DNA of 64,000 bases from Saururus chinensis (Eukaryota; Streptophyta; Magnoliopsida; Piperales; Saururaceae): the NCBI GenBank assembly GCA_035235625.1, contig CP141145.1, positions 35,568,668 to 35,632,667 on the forward strand, read 5' to 3'. Below the pieces are notes generated by a model. The model was not told the DNA's origin. It saw only the letters and a program-made list of their open reading frames with translations, and did no database searches. How positions within the stretch are numbered: position 1 is the stretch's first letter; each line of letters begins with the position of its first letter. The translations under genes were made by a program, and so were the position numbers. Positions 48,752 through 60,014 of the stretch are shown here, one piece after another.

Positions 48752-49390
48752 CCATTATTTTGATAGTTATATAAAGTTTATCATATAATAAGCCAAAAAA
48801 AACTGAATTAGTCACCAAAGTTATGACAACTCTTATTCACATATTTCATATCTAATTATTCTAGTGACTATAAAAATGTTCATGATAAGAGAATTATTTT
48901 GACCTCAACAATAACATATTTCATGATGTGTGGATTGCGTGTAAAAAAAATCAATATAATTGAAATTCAATAGTAAAATCTAGACTTGGTTCACTGAATA
49001 TATTTATAGGCAAAATCTAGGTATAGTTCACTAAATCTCTAATTCTAAACTAATATGATTGGTTGAATTAAGAATGTTTATTTGCAAGTAGAATTACATA
49101 TTTATATTTGTTAGGATTAGAATGATTAAATGTAATATTTATATTTATATCATACCTACATTCTCAATTTTATTAGTAGTAGGATTTATATTTGTTTAAA
49201 ATATAATAGTATAATATAGGTATTATATATCATATTATATAGTATATCATATATCATATATTAATGTATATATAGTATATATATTTTATAAAATAATATA
49301 AAATATTATGGGTACATCAAAGGTAAAAATTAAGAAATTTATATAATATGAGTATAATATGTAAAAAGTGATATATAACAAATCAAGTCG

Positions 49391-49640
49391 AGTTCAAGCC
49401 AAGCTTCGAGTTGATTTCGAGTCGAACCGATCAGGTATTGAGTCGAGTCAATTCGAATTGGCCTATGTTCGAGATTGACTCATTTTCTTTTGAGTTCGAA
49501 CCGAGCTCGAGCTCGAGTTCGAGCCAAGCTTCGAGTTGATTTCGAGTCGAACCGATCAGGTATTGAGTCGAGTCAATTCGAATTGGCCTATGTTCGAGAT
49601 TGACTCATTTTCTTTCGAGTTCGAACCGAGCTTGAGTCGA
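49391..49640. repeat. 125-bp tandem duplication at the hAT right end
   Basis: Copy 1 (49391-49515) and copy 2 (49516-49640) both carry AAGCTTCGAGTTGATTTCGA and ATTGACTCATTTTCTTT. They differ at only a few positions near the ends, so the duplication is young relative to the element. Confidence 0.9.
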
Positions 49641-49734
49641 GCTCACTTCGAGCCGAGCCAAATTCAAGTCGAACCGAGCCGAGCCTGTTCAGCTTGATGA
49701 GTTAGCTCGGCTCATTAGCAGCCTTAGGTATGAC

Positions 49735-50890
49735 AACTTGGTATCAATGAAAAAAATTAATTCGTCTACATCCCTAAGATCTTGATTTATTACTAATGTT
49801 GAATAGAGTGGATGAATATAGGTAAAAGTAGTAACTTATTTAGTTCTTATACTTATGATATGCAAATTGGGATTACACCAAATGCCTCCAATTGAGTAAG
49901 GCATCCTGCAACGGAACAAAATAAGGCTGGAGAGCCATTGACCACCAATGTTGCTGCTTCTGCTACCCCGATTTTGGCTAGAGGAGTACCAGCAATTAAT
50001 CAAAGGGGGTAGTCCTAAAGCTTTAGTATTGTGAGCCACCACAACATTTGAACATATAATGACTCATGCAGAAATGATGAACATATTCCAAGGAATGACA
50101 AAAGTAATGTAAGCACAAACACAACTACAAAGAGCAAACACAAATTTTTCGTTATAGGACTAAGGAGAACGAATATTATGAAAATTTAAGTTCGGCTACT
50201 CTTGAGAAGGTTTGACATCCTGGTTCACGTATTGAGATTTGAGCTTGAGCTTAAGCTCAAATCTCAATATGTGAACCAGGATGCCAAACCTTTCAAGCTC
50301 GAAATCTAGCTTTTGATATTTACTTCAAGGTGAGCTCAAGAGCTTTAGGTCGAGCTTGAATGATTTGAGTTCAATCCAAGAAAGCCTAATACTGAGCTTA
50401 GCTTGGCTTGTTAATACCCTTAATTATGCATGTTCATATTTATTTATTATTGATGGTCTTGATAAACTCTTGGTATATTTTATCAAATGAGACCCCCACA
50501 TAAGTATGTTTATATTTGGATTCACATAATTTTTATATTGTTGAAAAACTATTAGCTAGCTCTATCAAATGAGACTCATAGCTAAACTAGTTGTAAATAT
50601 GAAGTGCATGTTTTATGATGTGAAGTCCTTCGACATCGTTGTCCTATCCAAACTTTGACCTAATATACTGCCGTGGGATTTAATTTGTAGTTGCCTATTA
50701 CAAATATATTTATATTAGTAAAGTATAAAAATTTATTTGTCATCCTTAGTGTTTTATATAGTAGTATAATTTATTTAAATATTTTTTTATCAATCTATAT
50801 TTATACAGGTAAAAATATTTGCATTCTTACTAGTAATAATATAGGAGTATTATTGTAGCCAAGTTAAAAAAACAACTAACACTGACAACA
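49735..50890. other. Intergenic between the hAT element and the complex I gene
   Basis: TGGTATCAATG at 49739 resembles the tRNA-Met-type primer site of plant LTR elements but is isolated. A 40-base-arm palindrome lies at 50206-50294. Near 50400-50422 the sequence GGCTTGTTAATACCCTTA reads, on the minus strand, like a hAT end (TAAGGGTATTAAC), but no left partner was found. The rest is AT-rich with no gene. Confidence 0.45.
50206..50294. repeat. Long perfect-type palindrome
   Basis: The arm 50206-50246 (starting GAAGGTTTGACATCCTGG) is the reverse complement of 50253-50294 (ending GCCAAACCTTTC) with about three mismatches and a six-base loop. It sits in a stretch of AGCTC/GAGCTT words like those in the hAT element. 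Confidence 0.85.
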
Positions 50891-50916
50891 ACAAACCCCA
50901 GCGTCCAAATACTAGA

Positions 50917-50963
50917 GGCCCATGGGCCTGGGCTTGCCAAACGAGGGTTTTTCACCCAGCCCA
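50917..50963 (+). promoter_or_regulatory. Cluster of site II elements (TGGGCC/T)
   Basis: GGCCCATGGGCC followed at once by TGGGCT gives three site II elements (50917-50922 inverted, 50923-50928, 50929-50934). A fourth, AGCCCA, is at 50958-50963. They lie 190-236 bases before the ATG of the complex I gene. Site II elements bind TCP factors and are typical of plant nuclear genes for respiratory-chain subunits, which agrees with the gene downstream. Confidence 0.7.
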
Positions 50964-51152
50964 GCTGCCATTGGATCAGGCATCTCTCGCTCACGAGAGC
51001 CCAGCAGCGCACACTCGACTCGAGGTCTCAGTGGATCGCCAATCCCTTTGTCCTCGTCGGTCTTCCCCTCCCCAATTCGTAGAGCTTCAAGGCTCTGCCA
51101 CCCCCTGCATTTCAATTGCGTCGGAGGAAGGAGAAGAAGCAGGAGAAGGAGA

Positions 51153-54100
51153 ATGATGCAGGCTTACCGGAGATGTTTGGGGAGCCAGACTCTCGGCTCC
51201 CCGTCTGCCCTTTCCCAATTTAAATCCGCTTATCACTTGTCCGGTAATTTCCCATTTTGTCTTCTATATTTTTTCAGTGATGATAATCTGTTTTGTTTTA
51301 TTTTCATGTTATTTGTTTGTATTCGCATTTGTTGCTGCCTTAGTATTAATTCTCATTTCACAGATAATGGGGTTGATCACCCTCGCCATGGATCAACCAT
51401 CGCCTCCAGGGGTTCGGGGCATATTGTACGCAAAGGTACAGGCGGGAGATCATCTGTCAGGTGCATAATCCGCTGTTTTTATTTTTTATTTTGCTATTGT
51501 GCTATTTGTTCAAGGCCGTTTACCCTGCTCTGTTTCTAGCTGAAGAGTCCTTATCGGAATGAACCACGAATGGGCTTTGGTCGTTTCAGCAATGCAGAGC
51601 TATCTTATTCATAAGACACAATTAGAATGCGATTTGGTTCGTCAATTTTGACGGTGGATTTTTTTTTTATCGTTTGGCAGTGGAATTGTTGCGACTGTGT
51701 TTGGTGCTACGGGTTTTCTCGGTCGCTATGTTGTCAGTGAACTTGGTGAGTTTGGCAGATATCATCAACTCGCTTTTCTTCTCCCTTCCGATTCTTCATG
51801 TGTCATCTCAATGTGATCACACTGGTGAAACATATTATGTATACATGAGTACACTTCATTATGGTGAAATGAAATTCTGATAATTCACAATGTTTGTGTC
51901 TGTTTTCCCTTCTATTTCAGCTAAAATGGGATCTCAAGTTCTGGTTCCTTTTCGTGGTTCTGATGATTCACCCCGGCATCTTAAATTGATGGGTGATCTG
52001 GGGCAGGTAGATTTTTTGTACATGATTTTTAATTTGTAACAGGGTACCTTGTTTTGCCTTAGGCAGCCCCCCGCCCTCCCCCAAGGGCTTATGTGGTAGA
52101 CCAGCTTTTGTAACATTGAAACCACATTTTGTGACTTATTGACTTGATGTCTTTCCCGGAAAAAAAAATGATATTCTCGTTTTTGTTTAATATGTGTTCT
52201 AATTTCAGATAGTTCCAATGAAATACAATCCTAGAGATGAAAATTCAGTCAAGGCAGTTGTGGCAAAGGCAAATGTTGTCATTAATCTCATTGGTGAGTT
52301 TTTTTTTCTCGATTTTTTCAAAATTTGTATTATGTCCTTTGCCTGCTTGTGATAGACTCTCATTGCTGGCAGGAAGGGAGTACGAGACACGGAACTATGG
52401 CTTTGAGGAGGTGCATCATGCAATGGCTGAACAGTTGGCCGTGGTTAGTTACTGAATATCCATTGTTTTCACACCATGTGCTGGTCCTTGCTGTCAAACT
52501 GGAAGAAACAGACAAGAATGGGATAAGGGAAAGTCCATGTCAATGAAGAAGTGACATGCTTGAAGTTTGAAAGCTTGCTGAACTAAATATATTATAGGGT
52601 AAAAGTGTGCCATGACCATGGTTATCAACTGCTTATGCATTAAACTGCGTCTGTTTAACACAATAATGTTCTGCTTTTTAAGGCAGATTTCCGGAAGAAA
52701 TTAAGATAATAGAAAGTCTGGATCAATGAAGAGGGTAGTATTTTTGTGTTACGTTCTTGAATGAATATATGACAGCATACAAATAGGGTATGGCCTGATC
52801 AAACAATATGCATCTAAAGTAAGACGTATATGCCCAAACGCAAATAGATCAAACATATTTGACTTGTAATAACATCCATCTGACTTCAGAAATGGAGCTA
52901 ATGTGTTTGATTATATGGGTATTGTGCCCATCAGTTTATTTACAGTTTAGCAAATATATTTGGAAATATTAGAAAATGCTACTTACTTTTCTTCTGTGCA
53001 AGTATTTCAGCTTTCAAGAGAACATGGTGGCATCATGAGGTTTGTACAAGTTTCTTGCTTGGGTGCGTCATCTTCTTCTCCATCACGAATGCTAAGAGCC
53101 AAAGCAGCTGCAGAAGAAGCTATTTCAAGAGAATTTCCTGAGGTTAAATCTAATTTCAAGAATGGAATTAAACTACAATTTCTTCTCCTTTTTCTTCTAA
53201 ATAAGAAAAAATAATTTGTAGCAATGAACTCACTAAATATCAAAATGAATTACATTGAAGATTGGTAGAGTGGAACTTATATTATTGATTAGATGATTGA
53301 CAATGATCGATAGCATCACAAATGCTATAGGACATTAAACAACAGCCTCTTTGACAAATTTTAACTTTGTAAGACCTTTGATGAAGTAAATATCAATATA
53401 ATTATGCTTGGTTCAATGGTAAAGGCACTGTGGAAATATGATTTAAGGTTATTATCGTGGTTCCACTGAACTGTTTCTTACTCTGATTTATGGAAATTGT
53501 GGATTCAGAACATAGATCATTCTGGAGTTATTGATAAGGGATATTCATCTCTTTTTTTATCTCAAAATTCCTAAAACCACTGAGCAGGTGGTATGACTAG
53601 GGCACTTGTAAACATATGTTAGTTGTAAATTTCTTAAGCCTTCTTTGATATGAGGGTTATAGATCTCTTGATAGGACTTAGCCTACTCTTTGATAAGTAT
53701 TGTGTTCTTTTCATAACTGAATTCATCTTTTAGTCAAAGCTTTCCGAGAAGAATAAGTTGAAACAGTTTTTTCTTTTGTATTTTGATTGTGCCAGATATA
53801 ATGAACTTGCGATTCATTAACAGGCTACAATTATGAAACCTGCTGTGATGATTGGTACAGAAGATCGGATATTAAATCAATGGGCGCACTTCGCAAAGAA
53901 ATGGAATTTTCTTCCACTCATAGGATATGGATCGACCAAGTAAGTGTTGAGTTCCAATGAAGTTCTTTTAGTCTTCTTATAGTAATTGAGAACATATATT
54001 TGTCAAAATGCTGGTATAGACATGCCAAGAGAAAGCATGGAATTTTGAGTGGGATATTGTTCTCAGAATCCAACCAGTATATGTTATCGATGTTGCTGCC

Positions 54101-55571
54101 GCCATCATTGCCTCATTGAAGGATGACGGAACCAGCAGGGGAAAGATTTATGAACTTGGTGGACCGGAGGTCTTTACCATCCATGAACTGGTATGTATGC
54201 TTAATTGCATTTTCAATGTAGTCATTAAGGAGAGAAAATTTGTCGTTAGCTATGAGTGAGAAGTTCTTGCTAATTTAATACTACAGGCAGATCTGATGTA
54301 TGAAACAATCCGAGAATGGCCTCGTTACGTGAAGGTTCCTTTCCCCATTGCAAGGGTAATTTATATTTTATTAAGTAAATTTAATGTGCAGTTAATAACT
54401 GTTGATATGTTTTATACATGGTCAAATCTTAATTTTTATCTTCCATAGAAGTTGTTGCTTATGATTTTAAGAATTTTTGTCGATGTTGACTTCAAGTGCA
54501 TGACAGTAACAATAGCTAAATTTCAAAATTGTCCTGTATATGGAGCTTTGGCTTTTAAATTGACTCTTGGTGATGCATCATCTAGAAAACTAAACTGATA
54601 TAACTGTGAAGATCAATGAAATTATAAAATAAGTGAAAAAACTTTAAAGGCAGCTGTTATTGTATCTGTGAAGTTATATGATATGCTTCATATCCTTAAT
54701 TGATTAGGATTAGTCATAGGCTTATTTGCTTATTATTGCTTTTGCTTTTGTTTATGTTATTATAGGCCATTGGATTATATTAGAATGGTTTAGATTACTT
54801 GATTAGGTAATTGGGCGCACTAGTGGCTTAACTATGTAATCAGTTTATGCCTAATGGAGAACGTGATTAGCCCTAATTTTCTCACCTCCCCTTCTCCCAT
54901 CGTCCTCCCTCTCTGCATGGGTACTGGCCTTGTGCACAGCAGTGCACAACCTTATATTGAGATCTGGCAAGGTATATTTAATTGGAAATAGCTTATATCA
55001 AGGAAAGTTAACGATGAGGTTTCTTATTAGCTCAAAATTAACCAACTTTAAAACCATTATAACCAGCCATAAAACCACCTTAACACTTCAAACCATTGGA
55101 TCCAACTTGATATAAGGATACTACCTTGTCATTTATATTTTTTGGAAACAGTGTGGGCAAGAATTGAATATATAAATGCCTGCAGTATTTGAACTCCATG
55201 TTCACGAATTTATAAATGATCGTGCAGATGCTTGCATCTCCTCGGGAGTTTCTGCTAAACAAAGTTCCATTTCCTCTGCCTGTTCCTGGTATTTTCAACG
55301 TGGACCAGATAGATGCCCTCACTGTGGATACAGTAGTGTCTGAAAATGGTTTGTGTTGAAATTTAAAATTTTAATCATTTATATCCTTTTACTGCCAGTC
55401 ATGATGATGTTGTTTTATAATCCTTGTTTTGCAGCCTTAACATTTAATGATCTTGGGATAGTGCCCCATAAATTGAAGGGCTATCCCATTGAATTCCTGA
55501 TTTCTTATCGGAAAGGTGGACCTGCATTTGGTTCCACAGTCAGCGAAAGAGTAACCGGAACTGAATTTTAG
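51153..55571 (+). CDS. Complex I 39-kDa (NDUFA9-like) subunit, mitochondrial
   Basis: Twelve exons join without a break into 397 codons: 51153-51243, 51364-51460, 51681-51745, 51921-52006, 52209-52293, 52373-52443, 53011-53142, 53824-53939, 54067-54190, 54287-54355, 55228-55348 and 55435-55571. All introns have GT-AG borders, and phases agree throughout. The protein is an accessory subunit of NADH:ubiquinone oxidoreductase in the inner mitochondrial membrane, of atypical short-chain dehydrogenase fold. Visible features: an Arg/Ser-rich N-terminus fit for mitochondrial import; a dinucleotide-binding GATGFLG (about residues 71-77); [22 protein letters not shown]; and a conserved C-terminal LKGYP-EFLI-YRKGGP-FGSTVSE pattern. 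The length fits plant homologues of about 400 residues. Two ATG codons are adjacent (51153 and 51156); the first is used here. No damage is seen. Confidence 0.95.
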
Positions 55572-56307
55572 TGTTTGTGTTTTAGCTGTTTAAGCTGGGC
55601 ACTCGGCCTGCCTACCTGTGATGCGTGCTTCCATTAGACTTTCAGAGACTGTAAATTTCAGACAGCCATCTTCGCACTTTCTGGAGTGCCTTAAATAAGA
55701 GAAAGGTGTAAACCTTTAGACATTTTTGAAAGTTAATCTAGAATTTGACATTTTTATTGAGTTCCAAAGTTGACGGTACAGGATATTGGTCGTGTTCCAT
55801 TAGCTGGATATTAAAAAATTGGATGATTGTCTCGGAGGTGAAGTTCTTTTGTAATTTTGGGCGCTTTGATGTATGGTACCTTTACAGGAATTGAGGGATC
55901 GCATTTTACCTTTCGTGGTCTCTTGTAGATGAAACTAAGTCAATAATTTTTTTTTACTAGTTCCATAATTTAGTATATTACAATTTGAGGTGCTAAATTT
56001 GGAGCCTGATGCAGAGGATGAGTGTAAGCAATGAGTAATGCAAATTCTAAATTTAATAAACTGAAATAAACTTTCAACTGAATTTAAAGGAGAAGATATG
56101 GTTTAAAAATTCGAATCTATCATTGATTTTGAATCTACAAGATCTTACATACATATGTTGAATCCACAATATGAAGAGCTCCCAAATACATTACATGAAG
56201 AGCTGTCTCAAATCCATGAGATGTTACACTGAACAGAGCTAAGAAGAAACAGGACTGAAGTACACAAGGCTGAAACAAAATCAATCCACTGCTTGATTAT
56301 GAAACTA
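55572..56307. other. 3' flank of the complex I gene
   Basis: Probable 3' untranslated region for the first 200-350 bases, then AT-rich intergenic sequence. No gene recognised. Confidence 0.5.
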
Positions 56308-56425
56308 AGGCGCAGTTTGGGAGGCGTTTTGGAGGGAAAATTGTTTTTACTCAATTGTAATATGTGGAGGGAAAAACAATAGAGAAAGCGCTTTTCCTCA
56401 ACGACGGCGCCTCCCAAACAGCGCC
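56308..56425. mobile_element. 118-bp MITE with target duplication
   Basis: The left end AGGCGCAGTTTGGGAGGCG and right end GGCGCCTCCCAAACAGCGCC are inverted repeats. AAACTA is present on both sides (56302-56307 and 56426-56431), the likely target duplication. The centre is about 75 bases and non-coding. The type of ends is common in plant MITEs, but the superfamily is not decided here. Confidence 0.8.
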
Positions 56426-56431
56426 AAACTA

Positions 56432-58120
56432 GCCATTTAAACTCTATTCCTCATAGGCTTCGCTCGTTGGGCTTCATGGTCTTCATAGTCTGGGTGTGGC
56501 TCGGGCTTCATTCCATGGGTTGGGCATAATGTTTAACTCTGGTTTACTATAACTTGTATTGCATCAGAGGCTGTAGGCTGGATACTATTTGAGGACGTAC
56601 CCAGGGAACGTTTGAGCTGTGAGGGTCCATAGAGAGGGAAAAGGATGAGCTGAATGACCAATTTTGTTGTATGAATTGGAGGGTGAAAAAACGAAATTCC
56701 CAAAAACAAGATAGTCAGTTATTCAATGTAAAAGTATGATTCCAACTGAGTCTTTATTGGGTTAATTGGGGGGAAATAGAATCATTCAATGGAAAACCCG
56801 ATGTTTTAAAGACAGTTGAGTACCAACGTCTAATTAGAACTTTGCGTGGTCATATTACTATTATTGCCGTATTCAAAGCATTCATAGTTTATACCTATTT
56901 TTTGCCTGTCATAGTTTAAACCGATCTCCCTCCTGGGTTAGATGGTCGGTTCCATTTTAAAGTGGAAAAAGAGCAAAAAAGGGGAAAGGAAGCTGTCTCC
57001 CTTTTCCAACTCAAAAGCTTCTCTGCGCAATCATCCTCACGCTTTGCTAATCTGTATCCTATCTTTTCTACAAGCGGAAGTGTTACAGATCTATTCATCC
57101 CCATGCCTTTTGTTATTCTTCGAGCTTTAATAATCTACAAATTGTGGCATTGCTTATTAGCCTCCAAATTTACAAGTGCAATTTTGATATCTTTTCAGAG
57201 AAAAAGTGCTCCGGGGCTTTAAGAAAACGCACAGGTACCTAATAGCTTATTGTGAGCTTTCTTTCTTATAAGTGGTAAGAAGAGTATAATTTTTTCAATT
57301 TTATTTTATTTTCTCTCTTAAAGTTTCTTTGCAAAATAATTAAGAGGTAATAAACACTTCTCAGTTGGGAGGTTAAACAGTTGGACAGAGGTTAAACAGT
57401 TGGACATCTAAATGCACAGTAAACACAAGCCATATGAGACAAAAAGTGATTATAATGGTGATGCCACACATAGGGATCTAGTCATGGACATATGTTGTTT
57501 GACGTTCAGGCCATATCTGAGGTGTTTATGGCTGTATTCGGTCGAATTTTTTTGTCTGCCGATTTTCAGATACGACCATGGATAAATACCATCTGGCCTT
57601 TTATTAGAGGTCTGATTAACTTTTAAATATAATGTACATTGTTATATAATGGATACTTTTTATTTCTCTATAACTATTATTAAACATTGTTTTTTTATAT
57701 TTTAATATTTAATAATTTAAATATAATTATGTTAATGTTATATTTGAGTTCTTCTCAAATGTAATTATTATATTTTTTTTATTCTACATTAATAATTTTA
57801 TTTGACTTTTTAAAATGAACTATAAATAAAAAATATGATAAATATAAACTTAAACTATTATTAGATGTTAAGTTACTTAATTCATAGATCCTTACCCCCT
57901 ATTTAGTCAAAATCGCCACTCCCTCTTTCGTTTTCTCCAACACTTCAATAATTATCTAATTACCTAAAAACTTATGTTCATAGACAATGACAGTGTATAC
58001 CAAAAAATAGGTTTTATTTACAAATAAAATACAGATGAACAAATTCTTAAAGGACATATTCATAAACAAACTTTATCAATTATTTGGCAAAAACCAGCCC
58101 TAGCCACACACAATCTTAAA
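56432..58120. other. Intergenic, no gene recognised
   Basis: Mostly AT-rich with a CTTCGCTCGTTGGGCTTC stretch near 56459. A T- and A-rich zone at 57600-57860 has very low complexity. No family match for any open frame. Confidence 0.45.
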
Positions 58121-60014
58121 GTTGTTTCATTATCACCGGTTAGGTGGAAAAAGTGTTTCATGGGTGCTAGGTCCACGTTCTGTCGTTCCAACACATATAA
58201 GACTAATCAGTGCTCTTTCTTTTCATATCCAAATCCAAATAGGCGGGAAGAGGGAAAGGCCAGCCTCCTGGGTTAAGGAAACAAACAGCAGCAGAGCTTC
58301 CCACCTAACCCAGTGGGCCCTCTGCTCGACAATCAACCAGGACGAGAACAAAACCCAGTAGGCCCCGCTTTCTTCCAAATGGCGTCAATGATCCCCATCA
58401 GTCTCCGGAGTTAGCGGAAAAAGCAGAGTGTCACCGAACCCAATTTCCTTCTTATATTACCCGGAATGAGATCAGATGAAGATAATTTGGATTAGGTAAG
58501 TAAATCATCATCAGACCGCCCAGCCCAAGTGCCCAAGTTACTGCACTACGCGCATTCCCGCCTGTCGGGCAACGGGCCGAAAACGAAACGCCCGCCACAT
58601 CTAACCGTCCACGCCCGGCTTTTGTCTCCCTCGCGCTTCACCTTCAAGTTGTTGACGTCACGTCGCCGAGAAAGAGACAGAGAGATAATTGAGGGAGAAC
58701 GTGCAGTGCGCGCTGGACTCGGAGACGCGGTCGTCCCTCTGCAGCTCCTCCCCGGCACACCTGACACCTGCTCCCCCTGAGTGGCCAAGTCGTACGCATG
58801 ACCCTGGCCTGACCGCCAGTCGGCGCTCTGGCCCCCACCTTCTATGCGAATCCCCTCCGTTGGATCTCCAACCTGACGTTCTCAGGAAATCTAATAACAA
58901 AATCACGGAAGCCAGTGCACAGCACATGTCGAATAACCAATCGACGGAGCAGCTGGCAGCAGATTTGCCCCTCCCCCGTGAATCGTCCGATGCTCGGGGA
59001 TTTTGCTCCTCCTCCTCCCCACGTCCAACGCTCTCGCTTCCCTCTTCCCGATCTGCCCCTGATTGACTACTCACCCGCCGTCTTGATTTCGAGGTTGCTT
59101 GTGAATTTGCGTTACCTCCTCTTGTCTTAAACCTGCTTTTTTAATTAATTAATGTGCATTTTACGCCCTAAATCTAAGGAACCTCTCGTATTATCTACGG
59201 AAAAAGGGTTGTATCCTTGTATTTTTCCGGGAATATCTCCTCCGATTCTACTTGTAGAAATTTAACTTATCGAGCTCGAGCTGATGAGTCAGTGAGAGGG
59301 AAAACGAGAACATTACAAGAAAAGCGCAGATTGACGGCGCCGAAAACGCGTTTTCGCCGGTGGCGGGGTCGGTGCGACTGGGCGGGCATTCAAGTGCGAT
59401 TTTTTCCCCATTTCTTCTGTTCTTTGCCGGGAGGCACGGGAGCTTTCGTTGATTTGAGGGTGGTAGGGGACTTGTTTTGCAAATAGGGCCGGCTCCGGGG
59501 GACATTTCCGGAATGCGCTAATCGAGCTCTAATTGCGACTGTATTTTGTTTCAGATTCTCCGTAGCGTGGGTTGCTTTGTTTGCAGCAAAGCCGGGATCT
59601 TCTGGTCTTGGGAGCGGCCGGTCTTTGGCGGTCGGGGTTGGTGCAGGGTTCTTGCCGTGGCCTCTGCAGTTCTTCCTGCCGAGCGCTCAGAGGCCATCCG
59701 AAAGGGAAAAACTTCAGCGAACTGAATCGAAAAAGGAAGCAAAACAGGGAAGCGGATTGAACGGCGGAATGCCCTAGCTAGTGACATAATTTCGAAGAGA
59801 TCTTTGGACATTTGTGTAACTTTCATTTTGTCTCCATTCTCCATTTTGCTTCCGCCGGGTAAAAACAATGGTGGATTTGAGCGGCGAGGATTGGTTGTGT
59901 TGAATTGTTGACTGCGCTGGGACATTGCCTTAAACCTTTCGGGACGAGGAGAGGTTTGGATTTGGGGCTTCAGATCGTTTCTCGTTTGAAACTTTAATCC
60001 GATCGAGCTCCAAA
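58121..60014 (+). promoter_or_regulatory. Probable promoter and 5' leader region of the myosin XI gene
   Basis: The composition changes to GC-richer, C-rich sequence (58540-59070 and 59300-59760), with open frames on both strands that lack known motifs. A leader would run to the ATG at 60015. Leader introns are possible but not fixed. The exact transcription start is not visible. The open frames here are most likely a by-product of the GC-rich promoter and leader. Confidence 0.4.

Noticed and set aside
50182..50422. Possible third hAT element ending at TACCCTTA with ATTATG(A/C)A flanks
   Set aside because: The right end is hAT-like, but the left side does not begin with the matching TAAGGG end and the flanking octamers differ by one base.
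53405..53475. tRNA-like words (GGTTCAATGGTAAAGGCAC) in a complex I intron
   Set aside because: No matching B box, no acceptor stem and no cloverleaf that I can draw.
58658..59074. 138-codon minus-strand open frame upstream of myosin
   Set aside because: Low-complexity Glu/Arg/Ser composition in a GC-rich leader, matched by open frames on the + strand, without a recognisable family.
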